Assembly (NCBI RefSeq): GCF_003351045.1
Contig: NZ_QQZY01000005.1
Span: 62,001 to 126,000, forward strand
Direction: 5' to 3'
DNA: 64,000 bases
Origin: Gaiella occulta
GTDB lineage: Bacteria; Actinomycetota; Thermoleophilia; Gaiellales; Gaiellaceae
Positions 24,767 through 32,496 of this stretch are shown here, piece after piece. The notes beneath the pieces were generated by a model. It was not told the DNA's origin, searched no databases, and worked only from the letters and a program-made list of their open reading frames with translations. The translations under genes were made by a program, and so were the position numbers. How positions within the stretch are numbered: position 1 is the first letter of the stretch; each line of letters begins with the position of its first letter.

Positions 24767-25699
24767 TCAGGCGAGCACGCCGAGCGAGCGGAACTTGGCG
24801 CGCCGGGCGCGGCGCAGATCGTCGGCCGGGATGCCCTCGAGCTCCTCCAGGTGCGAGAGGACAGCCTCCCGCAGGAGGGCGGCGGCGCCGTCGTGGTCGA
24901 CGTGGGCGCCGCCCTCGGGCTCCGGCACGATCCCGTCGATCGCACCGAGCTCGAGGCAGTGGGCGGCGTCGAGCTTGAACGCAGACGCAGCCTTCTTCGC
25001 CTGTGATGCGTCGCGCCACAGGATCGCGGCGCATCCTTCGGGCGAGATCACCGAGTAGATCGCGTTCTCCTGCATCAGCACCCGGTCGGCGACCGCGATC
25101 GCGACGGCGCCGCCCGAGCCACCCTCGCCGATCACGACCGAGACGGTCGGCACGCCGAGGCGCAGCATCGTCGCCTGAGACTTCGCGATCGCGCCACCCT
25201 GGCCGTGCTGCTCGGCGGCGACGCCCGGATAGGCGCCGGGCGTGTCGACGAGCGTGACGAGCGGGAAGCCGTGGCGCTCGGCGAGCTCCATCACGCGCAT
25301 GGCCTTGCGGTACCCCTCCGGATAGGCCATGCCGAAGTTACGGGCGCTGCGCTCCTTGATGTCGCGCCCCTTCTGGTGGCCGAGCAGCGCGATCGTGCGA
25401 CCGTCGAGCTTGCCGAGCCCGGCGACGATGGCGTGATCGTCCATTCGATGCCGGTCGCCGCGCATCTCGAAGAAGTCGTCGAGCATCCGTGCGACGTAGT
25501 CGAGCGTGTACGGCCGATCCTGATGGCGGGCGAGCTCGACGCGCTTCCAGATCTCCTCGTCCGAGGTGTCGTCCCTGAGACGCTCGAGCTGACGCTGCAG
25601 GCGCTCGAGCTCGGCGGAGAGCTTCGTGCCGCGCAGCAGCTTGACGCCGCTCAACTTGGCGATGCGGTCGCGCAGCCCGAGCTCGGCCTCGTTCGCCAT
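24767..25699 (-). CDS. accA: Acetyl-CoA carboxylase carboxyltransferase subunit alpha
   Basis: 310 residues; with AccD it transfers CO2 from carboxybiotin to acetyl-CoA, giving malonyl-CoA. Typical AccA sequence: LERLQRQLERLRDD near the N-terminus, GDRHRMDDHAIVAGLGKLDG, GHQKGRDIKER, FGMAYPEGYRKAMRVM, DTPGAYPGVAAEQHGQGGAIA, IGEGGSGGAVAI and SPEGCAAILWRD. Start ATG 25699 overlaps the accD stop by one base (TGATG). It is last in the sigma-fab-acc operon. Separate AccA/AccD subunits, rather than the fused acyl-CoA carboxylases common in mycobacteria, are worth noting. Confidence 0.95.
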   Translation of the reverse strand: MANEAELGLRDRIAKLSGVKLLRGTKLSAELERLQRQLERLRDDTSDEEIWKRVELARHQDRPYTLDYVARMLDDFFEMRGDRHRMDDHAIVAGLGKLDGRTIALLGHQKGRDIKERSARNFGMAYPEGYRKAMRVMELAERHGFPLVTLVDTPGAYPGVAAEQHGQGGAIAKSQATMLRLGVPTVSVVIGEGGSGGAVAIAVADRVLMQENAIYSVISPEGCAAILWRDASQAKKAASAFKLDAAHCLELGAIDGIVPEPEGGAHVDHDGAAALLREAVLSHLEELEGIPADDLRRARRAKFRSLGVLA

Positions 25700-26559
25700 C
25701 ACGCGCCCCCGAACAGCCGCAGCAGCCGCGCCACGGTGGGGCGCAGCTCGGCTCGCGGAACGATCTGGTCGATGTGGCCGAAGCGAAGGTTCGACTCGGC
25801 GAGACCGAAGTCGTCCGGCAGCTTCTCGCGCGTCGTCTGCGCGACGACACGCGGGCCCGCGAACGACATCAACGCCCCCGGCTCCGCCAGCAGCACATCG
25901 CCGAGAGACGCGAAGCTCGCGAGGAGGCCGCCGGTCGTCGGATGCGCCAGCACCGAGATCAGCACGCCGCCGGCGTCGTGGAGCTCCTCGACGGCGCACA
26001 CCGTCTTCGGCAGCTGCATGAGCGCGAGGATCCCCTCCTGCATACGGGCGCCGCCCGAGGCCGAGACCGAGACGAGCGGGAGCCCGTCCTCGGCGGCGTG
26101 CTCGCACGCGCGCGCGAACTTCTCGCCGACGACGCTCCCCATCGAGCCGCCCATGAACGAGAAGTCCATCACCGCCAGGCGGCAGGGCAGACCCTCGATC
26201 GCCGCAGCGCCGGTGATCATCGCGTCACCGAGCCCGGTCGAGATCTCCGCCTCCGCAAGACGCTCGCTGTACGGCTTCAGGTCGAAGAAGGCCAGCGGGT
26301 CGCTCGAGCGCAGGTGCGTCTCGTCCTCCTCGAAGCTGCCCTCGTCGGCGAGCTGGGCGATCCGCTCCGGCCCGCGCACCGGAAAGTGGTGACCGCACTG
26401 CGGGCACACGCGCAGGTGGCGCGAGAGCTCCTCGTCGCGGTAGTGCGAGCCGCAGGCCGGGCAGGTGTTCGGATGCGCCCCGGCGCCCTGATCGTCCGGG
26501 GCGGCCCGCTTGTGCTCGATCGAGACGTCGATGCGATCCGTGGCGGACATCTGCGCCAT
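25699..26559 (-). CDS. accD: Acetyl-CoA carboxylase carboxyltransferase subunit beta
   Basis: 286 residues. N-terminal zinc ribbon with CPACGSHY and CPQCGHHF (four Cys ligands), then the crotonase-like carboxyltransferase domain with FSFMGGSMGSVVGEK, SASGGARMQEG, HPTTGGLLASFASLGD and FAGPRVVAQT. A full-length bacterial AccD. Two in-frame ATGs, 26559 and 26550, could start it; neither has a convincing ribosome site. It directly precedes accA and follows the arginase-fold gene by 26 bases. Confidence 0.94.
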   Translation of the reverse strand: MAQMSATDRIDVSIEHKRAAPDDQGAGAHPNTCPACGSHYRDEELSRHLRVCPQCGHHFPVRGPERIAQLADEGSFEEDETHLRSSDPLAFFDLKPYSERLAEAEISTGLGDAMITGAAAIEGLPCRLAVMDFSFMGGSMGSVVGEKFARACEHAAEDGLPLVSVSASGGARMQEGILALMQLPKTVCAVEELHDAGGVLISVLAHPTTGGLLASFASLGDVLLAEPGALMSFAGPRVVAQTTREKLPDDFGLAESNLRFGHIDQIVPRAELRPTVARLLRLFGGA

Positions 26560-26585
26560 CTTAGACCCGGCCCGTACGGCGGGAG

Positions 26586-27350
26586 TTACAGCGCGAGCGC
26601 GGCGGCCAGACGGGCGAGCACGGCAGGGTCGGCCTGCGGCCGCAGCCCCGTCAGTCCCAGCCCTGCCACGGGAAGCGTCCGCGCGATGCCGCCGAGCACC
26701 TCGACGAGGGCGTCGACCGTCGGGCCGCCCGGCTCCGGCATGAAGCATGCAAGCTGATCGGGCCGCAGCACGTCGCAGTCGAGCGCGACGTAGACGCGGT
26801 CGCAGCCGGCGAGCGCACGATCGACGTCCTCGTCGATGCCGGCCTGCGCCATGAAGGCGACCTCGGGCGGGTCGAGGCTGCGGGAACCGACGAGCGCGAC
26901 GTCCTCGCAGCGCACGGCCCCCTCGTCGATCGCCGCGCGCAACGGCATCCCCCACGGGTTGCCGGAGGGCGAGCTCTCGGGCGTGTTGAGATCGCCGTGG
27001 CTGTCGAGCCAGACGACGGCGAGCCTGCCGGGCCGGCGCGAGAGCCCACGGATCGCCCCCATGTGGGCGCAGCAGCAGCCGCCGAGGACGAGCGGACGGG
27101 GCGGCAGCCCGGCGGCGAGCGCGGCGGTCTGCTCCTCCAGCGTGTCGTGCGCGATCACGGCCGCCTCCGGGTACGGCAGCGGCAGCGACGCCGCCTCGGC
27201 CATCGCCTCGCCGCCGCGTCCCCATGCGCGCGGCACGCGCACGAGCCCGGCGGCGAACTCCCGCCCGCAGCTGTGGCACTGGTACTCGTCGCCGACCGCG
27301 ACAGCGGTGAGCGTGCGGCAATCCGGGCAGCGTGCGCGCAGCCAGCTCAC
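26586..27350 (-). CDS. Arginase/agmatinase-fold protein with N-terminal zinc ribbon
   Basis: 254 residues. An N-terminal zinc-ribbon-like part has CPDC and CHSCGREF (residues 8-30), followed by a ureohydrolase-fold domain. Metal motifs: LDSHGDLNTPESSPSGN (the DAHxD box), and ALDCDVLRPD (the xDxD box). The first metal motif, normally GGDHS or GGDCS, reads GGCCCAHMG, so the usual His is missing or replaced. Substrate unknown; arginase activity should not be assumed. The gene lies between fabF (10-base gap) and accD (26-base gap), an unusual place for a ureohydrolase. Start GTG 27350. Confidence 0.7.
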   Translation of the reverse strand: MSWLRARCPDCRTLTAVAVGDEYQCHSCGREFAAGLVRVPRAWGRGGEAMAEAASLPLPYPEAAVIAHDTLEEQTAALAAGLPPRPLVLGGCCCAHMGAIRGLSRRPGRLAVVWLDSHGDLNTPESSPSGNPWGMPLRAAIDEGAVRCEDVALVGSRSLDPPEVAFMAQAGIDEDVDRALAGCDRVYVALDCDVLRPDQLACFMPEPGGPTVDALVEVLGGIARTLPVAGLGLTGLRPQADPAVLARLAAALAL

Positions 27351-27360
27351 GGCGGCGGGC

Positions 27361-28620
27361 TCAGTCGCCGCGCCAGCGGCGGAACACGAGGCAGGCGTTG
27401 TGCCCGCCGAAGCCGAACGAGTTCGACACGCCGATCTCGACCTGCTCGTGGCGCGCCTCGTTCGGGATGTAGTCGAGGTCGCACTCGGGGTCGGGCGTCG
27501 TCTGGTTGATCGTGGGCGGCAGGATGCCGCGCTCCAGCGCGAGGATCGTGAAGATCGCCTCCACCGCGCCGGCCGCACCCAGGCAGTGTCCCGTCGCGCC
27601 CTTCGTCGACGAGATCGGCGTGCGGTAGGCCTTGTCCTCGCCGAGGGCGACCTTGAGCACGCGCGTCTCGCCTGCGTCGCCCGCGGGCGTCGAGGTGCCG
27701 TGCGCGTTGACGTACCCGACGTCCTCGGCCTCGATGCCGGCGTCCGCGAATGCCATCCGCAGCGCGCGGGCCGGGTTCTCGCCGGTCGGGTCGGGGTCGG
27801 AGACGTGGTTCGCGTCCGACGAGACGCCGTAGCCGAGCAGCTCGGCGTAGATCTTGGCGCCGCGGGCGCGAGCGTGCTCGAGCTCCTCGATCACGACCAT
27901 GGCCGATGCCTCGCCCATGACGAAGCCGTCGCGCTCGCCGTCGAACGGCCGCGAGGCGCGCTCGGGGTCGTCGTTGCGCCGCGAGATCGCCCGCATCGCA
28001 CCGAAGCCGGCGATGCCGACCTGCGTCACCGGCGCCTCGGTGCCGCCGCAGAACATCACGTCCGCGCGGCCGAGCCGGATCGCGTCCATGCCGTCCCCGA
28101 TCGCCATGTTCGAGGCGGCGCAGGCGGTGCACTGGGACAGCAGCGGGCCCCGCGTGCCGAGCTCGATCGAGACCCAGCCGGCGGCCAGGTTCGGGATGAT
28201 CTGGACGATCGAGAACGGGTTGACGCGGTCGGGGCCACGAGCCTTGAGCTGATCGACACACGCCTCGAACGACTTCAGTCCGCCGATGCCCGTCGCGACC
28301 GCGGCGCCGACGCGCTCGGCGATCGGCCTCACGTCGAGCCCGGAGTCGGCCTGCGCCTGGCGCGCCGCGGCGAGCGCCAGATGCGTGACACGGTCCATCC
28401 GTCGCGAGGCCTTGTAGTCGACGTAGTCGGTCACCTCGAGCCCCTTCACCTCACACGCGAAGTGCACCGGGTAGTCGGTCGAGTCGAACTGGGTGATCGG
28501 CCCGGCGCCCGACTCGCCGGCGACGAGAGCAGCCCACGTGTCCTCGACGGTGTTGCCGAGAGGGCTCACCATGCCGAGGCCGGTGACGACGATCCTGCGC
28601 CTGTCGGGGCTCGTGCTCAC
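27361..28620 (-). CDS. fabF: 3-oxoacyl-ACP synthase II (KAS II)
   Basis: 419 residues, normal length; condenses malonyl-ACP with growing acyl-ACP chains. The catalytic Cys is in QCTACAASNMAIG, the two His in NAHGTSTPAGD and KGATGHCLGAAG, and the C-terminal NSFGFGGHNACLV is intact. The N-terminus RRIVVTGLGMVSPLG fits the GTG start at 28620, 11 bases after the fabG stop. The usual acpP gene between fabG and fabF is absent. Confidence 0.95.
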   Translation of the reverse strand: MSTSPDRRRIVVTGLGMVSPLGNTVEDTWAALVAGESGAGPITQFDSTDYPVHFACEVKGLEVTDYVDYKASRRMDRVTHLALAAARQAQADSGLDVRPIAERVGAAVATGIGGLKSFEACVDQLKARGPDRVNPFSIVQIIPNLAAGWVSIELGTRGPLLSQCTACAASNMAIGDGMDAIRLGRADVMFCGGTEAPVTQVGIAGFGAMRAISRRNDDPERASRPFDGERDGFVMGEASAMVVIEELEHARARGAKIYAELLGYGVSSDANHVSDPDPTGENPARALRMAFADAGIEAEDVGYVNAHGTSTPAGDAGETRVLKVALGEDKAYRTPISSTKGATGHCLGAAGAVEAIFTILALERGILPPTINQTTPDPECDLDYIPNEARHEQVEIGVSNSFGFGGHNACLVFRRWRGD

Positions 28621-28631
28621 GGCAAGGCAGG

Positions 28632-29366
28632 CTACATGCCGAGGCCGCCGTCCACGAGCAGCACCTCGCCCGTGATGAAGGAGGCCTCGTCGGAGCAGAG
28701 GAAGCGGACGGCGCCGGCGACGTCGCCGGGGTCGCCGAGCCGGCCGAGGGGCGTCTGTTGCAGCATCGCCTGGGTCGCAGCTTCGGGAAGCACCTCGGTC
28801 AGCTGCGTCTGGACGTAGCCGGGAGCGACGACGTTGGCACGCACGTTGCGACTGCCGAGCTCACGCGCGAGCGACTTCGTGAAACCGATGATGCCGGCCT
28901 TCGAGGCCGCGTAGTTCGTCTGGCCCCAGTTCCCGTGCACCCCGACGATCGACGATACGTTCACGATCGCCCCCGCGCGCTTCTTCATCATCGGCCGCGT
29001 GACCGCACGACACGTGTAGAAGACGGAAGAGAGGTTCGTCTCGATCACGGTGCGCCAGTCGTCGTCGGGCATGCGGGCAAGCAGGCCGTCCCGTGTCAGC
29101 CCCGCGTTGTTGACGAGGATGTCGACGTCGCCGGCAGCCTCGACGAGCGACGCGGCAGAGGCCGGGTCGGAGACGTCGGCCCGCACCGCGCGGCCGCCGA
29201 TCGCCGCCGCGACCTCCTCGGCCTCGGCCTCGCCGCCACGGTAGCCGACGACGACCGAGGCGCCGGCGCGGCCGAGCTCGAGCGCGATAGCGCGACCGAT
29301 GCCGCGCGAGCCGCCCGTGACGAGGGCGCGCTTCCCTTCGAGCGAGCAGAAGCCTGCCGCGCTCAC
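28632..29366 (-). CDS. fabG: 3-oxoacyl-ACP reductase
   Basis: A 244-residue short-chain dehydrogenase that reduces 3-oxoacyl-ACP with NADPH. Cofactor motif TGGSRGIGRAIA, NNAG, catalytic Ser in VNVSSIVG and YAASKAG (YxxxK), and C-terminal EVLLVDGGLGM. Start GTG 29366 overlaps the fabD stop (GTGA). Position in the fab operon makes FabG the right SDR assignment. Confidence 0.93.
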   Translation of the reverse strand: MSAAGFCSLEGKRALVTGGSRGIGRAIALELGRAGASVVVGYRGGEAEAEEVAAAIGGRAVRADVSDPASAASLVEAAGDVDILVNNAGLTRDGLLARMPDDDWRTVIETNLSSVFYTCRAVTRPMMKKRAGAIVNVSSIVGVHGNWGQTNYAASKAGIIGFTKSLARELGSRNVRANVVAPGYVQTQLTEVLPEAATQAMLQQTPLGRLGDPGDVAGAVRFLCSDEASFITGEVLLVDGGLGM

Positions 29367-30286
29367 GTGCTCAGCGACTCCCGCGCGCGCTCGAGGCTCG
29401 CGAGGTCGTTCACGGAGAACGTGCGCACGCTGCGGTCGATCCGCTTCACGAGGCCGGAGAGCACGTTGCCGGGCCCGACCTCGACGAACGTGGTGACGCC
29501 GTCGTGCACGAGCGCGCGCGCAGCCTGGGTGAAGCGCACGGGCGCGGTGAGCTGGTCGATGAGCAGCGAGCCGAGGCGGGCGGCCGGCTCGATCCGGGCC
29601 GTCACGGTCGACATGAAGGGAGCGACCGGGTCGTGGAAGCGGATCAGGTCGACCGCGGGCTTGAGCCGGTCGGCGGCGCGGGCGACGAGCGGGCTGTGGA
29701 ACGCGCCGGACACCTTGAGCCTGATCGCTCGTCGGGCGCCGAGGCTCTCGGCCTCGGCGCAGCACTCCTCGACTGCATCGTTCTCGCCGGAGACCACGAT
29801 CTGCCCGGGGCAGTTGTAGTTCGCCGGCCACACGCCGACGATCTTGCGGCACAGCGTCTCGACCGCCTCGTCCTCGAGCCCGAGGATGGCGGCCATCGAG
29901 CCGGGGTGCGTCCGCGCGGCCTCCGCCATCGCGAGGCCGCGCTCGCGCACGAGCCCGATCGCGTCGGCGGCGGTGATCGCGCCCACCGACGCGAGCGCGG
30001 CGAACTCGCCGACCGAGTGGCCGACGACGACGTCCGGCTCGAGTCCCTCGGCGCGCAGGGCGGCGAGGATCGCCAGGCTCGTCGCCACGAGAGCAGGCTG
30101 CTGCACCTCCGTGTCGACGAGCTCCTCAACAGGAGAATCGAAGCACAGCTTCTGCAGGTCGAGGCCCGACGCTTCGCTGCCGAGCCGGTACACGGCCATC
30201 GCCGCCGGCACCGCTTCCGCGATCTCGCGCCCCATGCCGGCCTCGAGAGAGCCCTGCCCCGGGAAGCAGAAGGCGGTCTTGCTCAT
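29363..30286 (-). CDS. fabD: Malonyl-CoA:ACP transacylase
   Basis: 307 residues; loads malonyl groups on ACP. FCFPGQGSLEAGMG at the N-terminus, the active-site Ser in VVGHSVGEFAAL, SGAFHSPLV with the catalytic His, and C-terminal FVEVGPGNVLSGL. ATG 30286 overlaps the TGA of a 23-codon ORF just upstream (ATGA). Stop overlaps fabG. Confidence 0.94.
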   Translation of the reverse strand: MSKTAFCFPGQGSLEAGMGREIAEAVPAAMAVYRLGSEASGLDLQKLCFDSPVEELVDTEVQQPALVATSLAILAALRAEGLEPDVVVGHSVGEFAALASVGAITAADAIGLVRERGLAMAEAARTHPGSMAAILGLEDEAVETLCRKIVGVWPANYNCPGQIVVSGENDAVEECCAEAESLGARRAIRLKVSGAFHSPLVARAADRLKPAVDLIRFHDPVAPFMSTVTARIEPAARLGSLLIDQLTAPVRFTQAARALVHDGVTTFVEVGPGNVLSGLVKRIDRSVRTFSVNDLASLERARESLST

Positions 30287-30354
30287 CGGGCGCTTCTCCC
30301 CGCGGGAGCAGAGCCCACACGTGCCGTCGCAGATTCACTGTCGAACATCGGCAT
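30283..30354 (-). CDS. Possible 23-residue ORF coupled to fabD
   Basis: ATG 30354 opens 23 codons (MPMFDSESATARVG, then Ser/Ala/Gly/Arg); its TGA overlaps the fabD ATG in the same ATGA style used by real genes of this operon. GGAAGGGA lies 4 bases upstream of the ATG, a better ribosome site than most genes here have. It could be a coupling or attenuation leader for fabD. No homologue recognised. Confidence 0.35.
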   Translation of the reverse strand: MPMFDSESATARVGSAPAGRSAR

Positions 30355-30388
30355 TCCGTCCCTTCCAGTCTTGCCGTGGACGCCCCGT

Positions 30389-31396
30389 CTAGGCACTTCT
30401 GCCAGAGGCGGAAGCGTCTGTCCATTCGATCAACGCAGATCCCCACGTGAGGCCCGCACCCATCCCCGTCATCAGCACGAGCGCGCCGTCGCGCAGCCTC
30501 CCGTCCGCCCGTGCGTCCGCGAGTGCAAGCGGGATCGATCCGGATGAGGTGTTGCCGTATCTGTCCACGTTCACGACCGTTTTCTCGGTTGGGACACCGA
30601 GCTTACCGGCAGCATGGTCGATGATCCGCTTGTTCGCCTGGTGCGGCACGTACACGTCGACGTCGGCGATCGTGCGGTCGCACTGCGCCAGCACCGCCTG
30701 GGCCGACGAGACCATCACGCGGGTCGCGAACCTGAACACCTCGCGACCGTTCATCTTCAGGATCGACTGCGGGTTCTCGAACGCTCTCGAGCCGCTGCCG
30801 GGGTAGCTGAGGTGGACGCCGCCGCCGCCGTCGGCTCCGAGCTCGAAGCCGAGGAAGCCGCCGCGTTCGACGGGTTCCATCACCACCGCGCCCGCGCCGT
30901 CGCCGAACAGCACGAGCGTCGAGCGGTCGCCCCAGTCGAGGATCTTCGACAGGACGTCGCCGCCGACGACGAGCGCGCGCCTGGACAGGCCCGAGGCCAG
31001 CATCGCGTACGCCTGCGCCACGGCGTACATGAAGCCGGTGCAGCCGGCGAGCAGGTCGTACGCGGCCGCGTTCGGCATCCCGAGCGCGTGCGCCATCAGC
31101 GCCGACGAGGTCGGGAACATCATGTCGGGGGTCACCGTGGCGCAGATCAGCAAGTCGATGTCGCGGGCGTCGACCCCTGCGTCGGCGAGAGCGGCGCGGG
31201 CGGCGGGGAGCGCGATGTCGGTGAGCGCCTCCTCGGGGGCGGCGATGCGGCGCTCGCGGATGCCGGTGCGCTCGCGGATCCACTCGTCGGAGGTGTCGAC
31301 GAACGCGGTCAGGTCGTCGTTGCTCATCACGCGCTCCGGCACGTGGGTGCCGAGGCCGGTGATGCCGATGCGGGAGCCCTTCGCGCTGCCGATCAT
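30389..31396 (-). CDS. fabH: 3-oxoacyl-ACP synthase III (KAS III)
   Basis: 335 residues; starts fatty-acid chains by condensing an acyl-CoA with malonyl-ACP. N-terminal ITGLGTHVPERVMSN, DEWIRERTGIRERR, active-site Cys in LLAGCTGFMYA, His in PHQANKRII and Asn in YGNTSSGSIP: the complete Cys-His-Asn triad. Start ATG 31396 overlaps the fabZ stop (ATGA). Whether it primes straight or branched chains cannot be read by eye. Confidence 0.95.
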   Translation of the reverse strand: MIGSAKGSRIGITGLGTHVPERVMSNDDLTAFVDTSDEWIRERTGIRERRIAAPEEALTDIALPAARAALADAGVDARDIDLLICATVTPDMMFPTSSALMAHALGMPNAAAYDLLAGCTGFMYAVAQAYAMLASGLSRRALVVGGDVLSKILDWGDRSTLVLFGDGAGAVVMEPVERGGFLGFELGADGGGGVHLSYPGSGSRAFENPQSILKMNGREVFRFATRVMVSSAQAVLAQCDRTIADVDVYVPHQANKRIIDHAAGKLGVPTEKTVVNVDRYGNTSSGSIPLALADARADGRLRDGALVLMTGMGAGLTWGSALIEWTDASASGRSA

Positions 31397-31833
31397 CGTT
31401 CCACCGCGAAGGTCAGCGTGCCCCGCGCCGCGAGCTGCTCGCCGACATGGGCCGTCGCCTTGCCGCGGCCGATCGGGCCGCGCACGGCGTCGATCTCGCA
31501 GGTCAGCGTCAACGTGTCGCCCGGCTCGACGACGCGCTTGAAGCGGCAGTCGTCGATACCGGCGAAGAACGCGATCTTGCCGCGGTTGCTTTCCTCCACG
31601 AGCACCGCCACCGCTCCCGCCTGCGCCATCGCCTCGACGACGAGCACGCCGGGCATCACCGGCCGCCCGGGGAAGTGGCCCGGGAACCACCAGTCGTCGG
31701 CTCGCACGACCCGCGTCGCGACGACCTTGCGGCCCGGCTCGAGGACGATCACCTCGTCGAGCAGCAGGAAGGGATCGCGGTGAGGGAGGATGCGCTCGAT
31801 CTCGTCCCTTCCGAAGGGCGCGGCGGGAATCAT
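31393..31833 (-). CDS. fabZ: 3-hydroxyacyl-ACP dehydratase
   Basis: 146-residue hot-dog dehydratase of type II fatty-acid synthesis. The FabZ motif ILPHRDPFLLLDEV is at the N-terminus, the catalytic His in FPGHFPGRPVMPGVL and the Glu in VEAMAQAGAV. Start ATG 31833 overlaps the sigma-factor stop (ATGA), tying both into one translation unit; stop overlaps fabH. Confidence 0.95.
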   Translation of the reverse strand: MIPAAPFGRDEIERILPHRDPFLLLDEVIVLEPGRKVVATRVVRADDWWFPGHFPGRPVMPGVLVVEAMAQAGAVAVLVEESNRGKIAFFAGIDDCRFKRVVEPGDTLTLTCEIDAVRGPIGRGKATAHVGEQLAARGTLTFAVER

Positions 31834-32444
31834 GCGACGGCTCCTTCCTCGAGCAGCTCCCGCATGCCGGCCCTGGCGCGGTGGGCATAGCACTTGGCCG
31901 TTCCGACGGGCATGCCGGAGGCGTCGGAGATCTGCCGGAACGAGTAGCCGAGCACGTCCTTGAGCACGAGCACCCGGGCCTGGTCGGCGGGAAGCTCGGC
32001 GAGGCCGGCGCGCAGCCCGGCGCGGAGCTCGGCCAGCTCCGCCTCCCGCGCGGGCGACGGCTCCGGCGCGACGCGGGCATCGTACTCCAGCGGCACGAGA
32101 CGGCACGCGCCGCGCCGGTCGACGACGTCGCGGCACGCGTTCACCGTGAGCCGGTGCAGCCAGGTCGAGAAGGCCGCCTCGCCGCGGAACTGTCCGAGCT
32201 TGACGCAGAGCTTCGCGAGTGCGTCCTGCGCGGCATCCCGTGCGTCCTCGGGATCGTCGAGCAGCCGCTTCGCAAGGCGCTCCACGCGCGGCGCGTGACG
32301 CTCGCAAAGGGCCTGCAGGGCACGCTCGTCTCCGTCCTTGGCGCGGCGCACGAGAATCGGGTCGCTCAGCTTGTCGTAGTGAAGATGCGGCTCGTGCCGC
32401 GGTGCGGCGCCGATTCGACGGCGCGGTCGGAGCGAGGGTTGCAC
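31830..32444 (-). CDS. RNA polymerase sigma factor, ECF (sigma-70 family)
   Basis: 204 residues with region 2 (about 40-110: DARDAAQDALAKLCVKLGQF, FSTWLHRLTVNACRD) and region 4 (about 150-200: LPADQARVLVLKDVLGYSFRQIS with the HTH around PVGTAKCYAHRAR). There is no region 1.1 or 3, so it is an ECF-type factor. The start is GTG 32444, with a -10 hexamer 6 bases upstream. Its stop overlaps fabZ; no anti-sigma gene is adjacent. It is the first gene of the fab-acc operon. Confidence 0.88.
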   Translation of the reverse strand: MQPSLRPRRRIGAAPRHEPHLHYDKLSDPILVRRAKDGDERALQALCERHAPRVERLAKRLLDDPEDARDAAQDALAKLCVKLGQFRGEAAFSTWLHRLTVNACRDVVDRRGACRLVPLEYDARVAPEPSPAREAELAELRAGLRAGLAELPADQARVLVLKDVLGYSFRQISDASGMPVGTAKCYAHRARAGMRELLEEGAVA

Positions 32445-32450
32445 CCGGCG

Positions 32451-32456
32451 AGTCTA
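32451..32456 (-). promoter_or_regulatory. Putative -10 element of the sigma-fab-acc operon (leaderless)
   Basis: TAGACT on the minus strand, exactly 6 bases before the GTG at 32444. Confidence 0.5.
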
Positions 32457-32496
32457 CTGCGCGCGCCCGTGGGTCTCGCCGGCGGAGGCGTCACGG

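Noticed and set aside
26586-27350. Agmatinase (speB) or arginase as a firm gene name
   Set aside because: The first metal motif departs from the family and the operon context is lipid synthesis.
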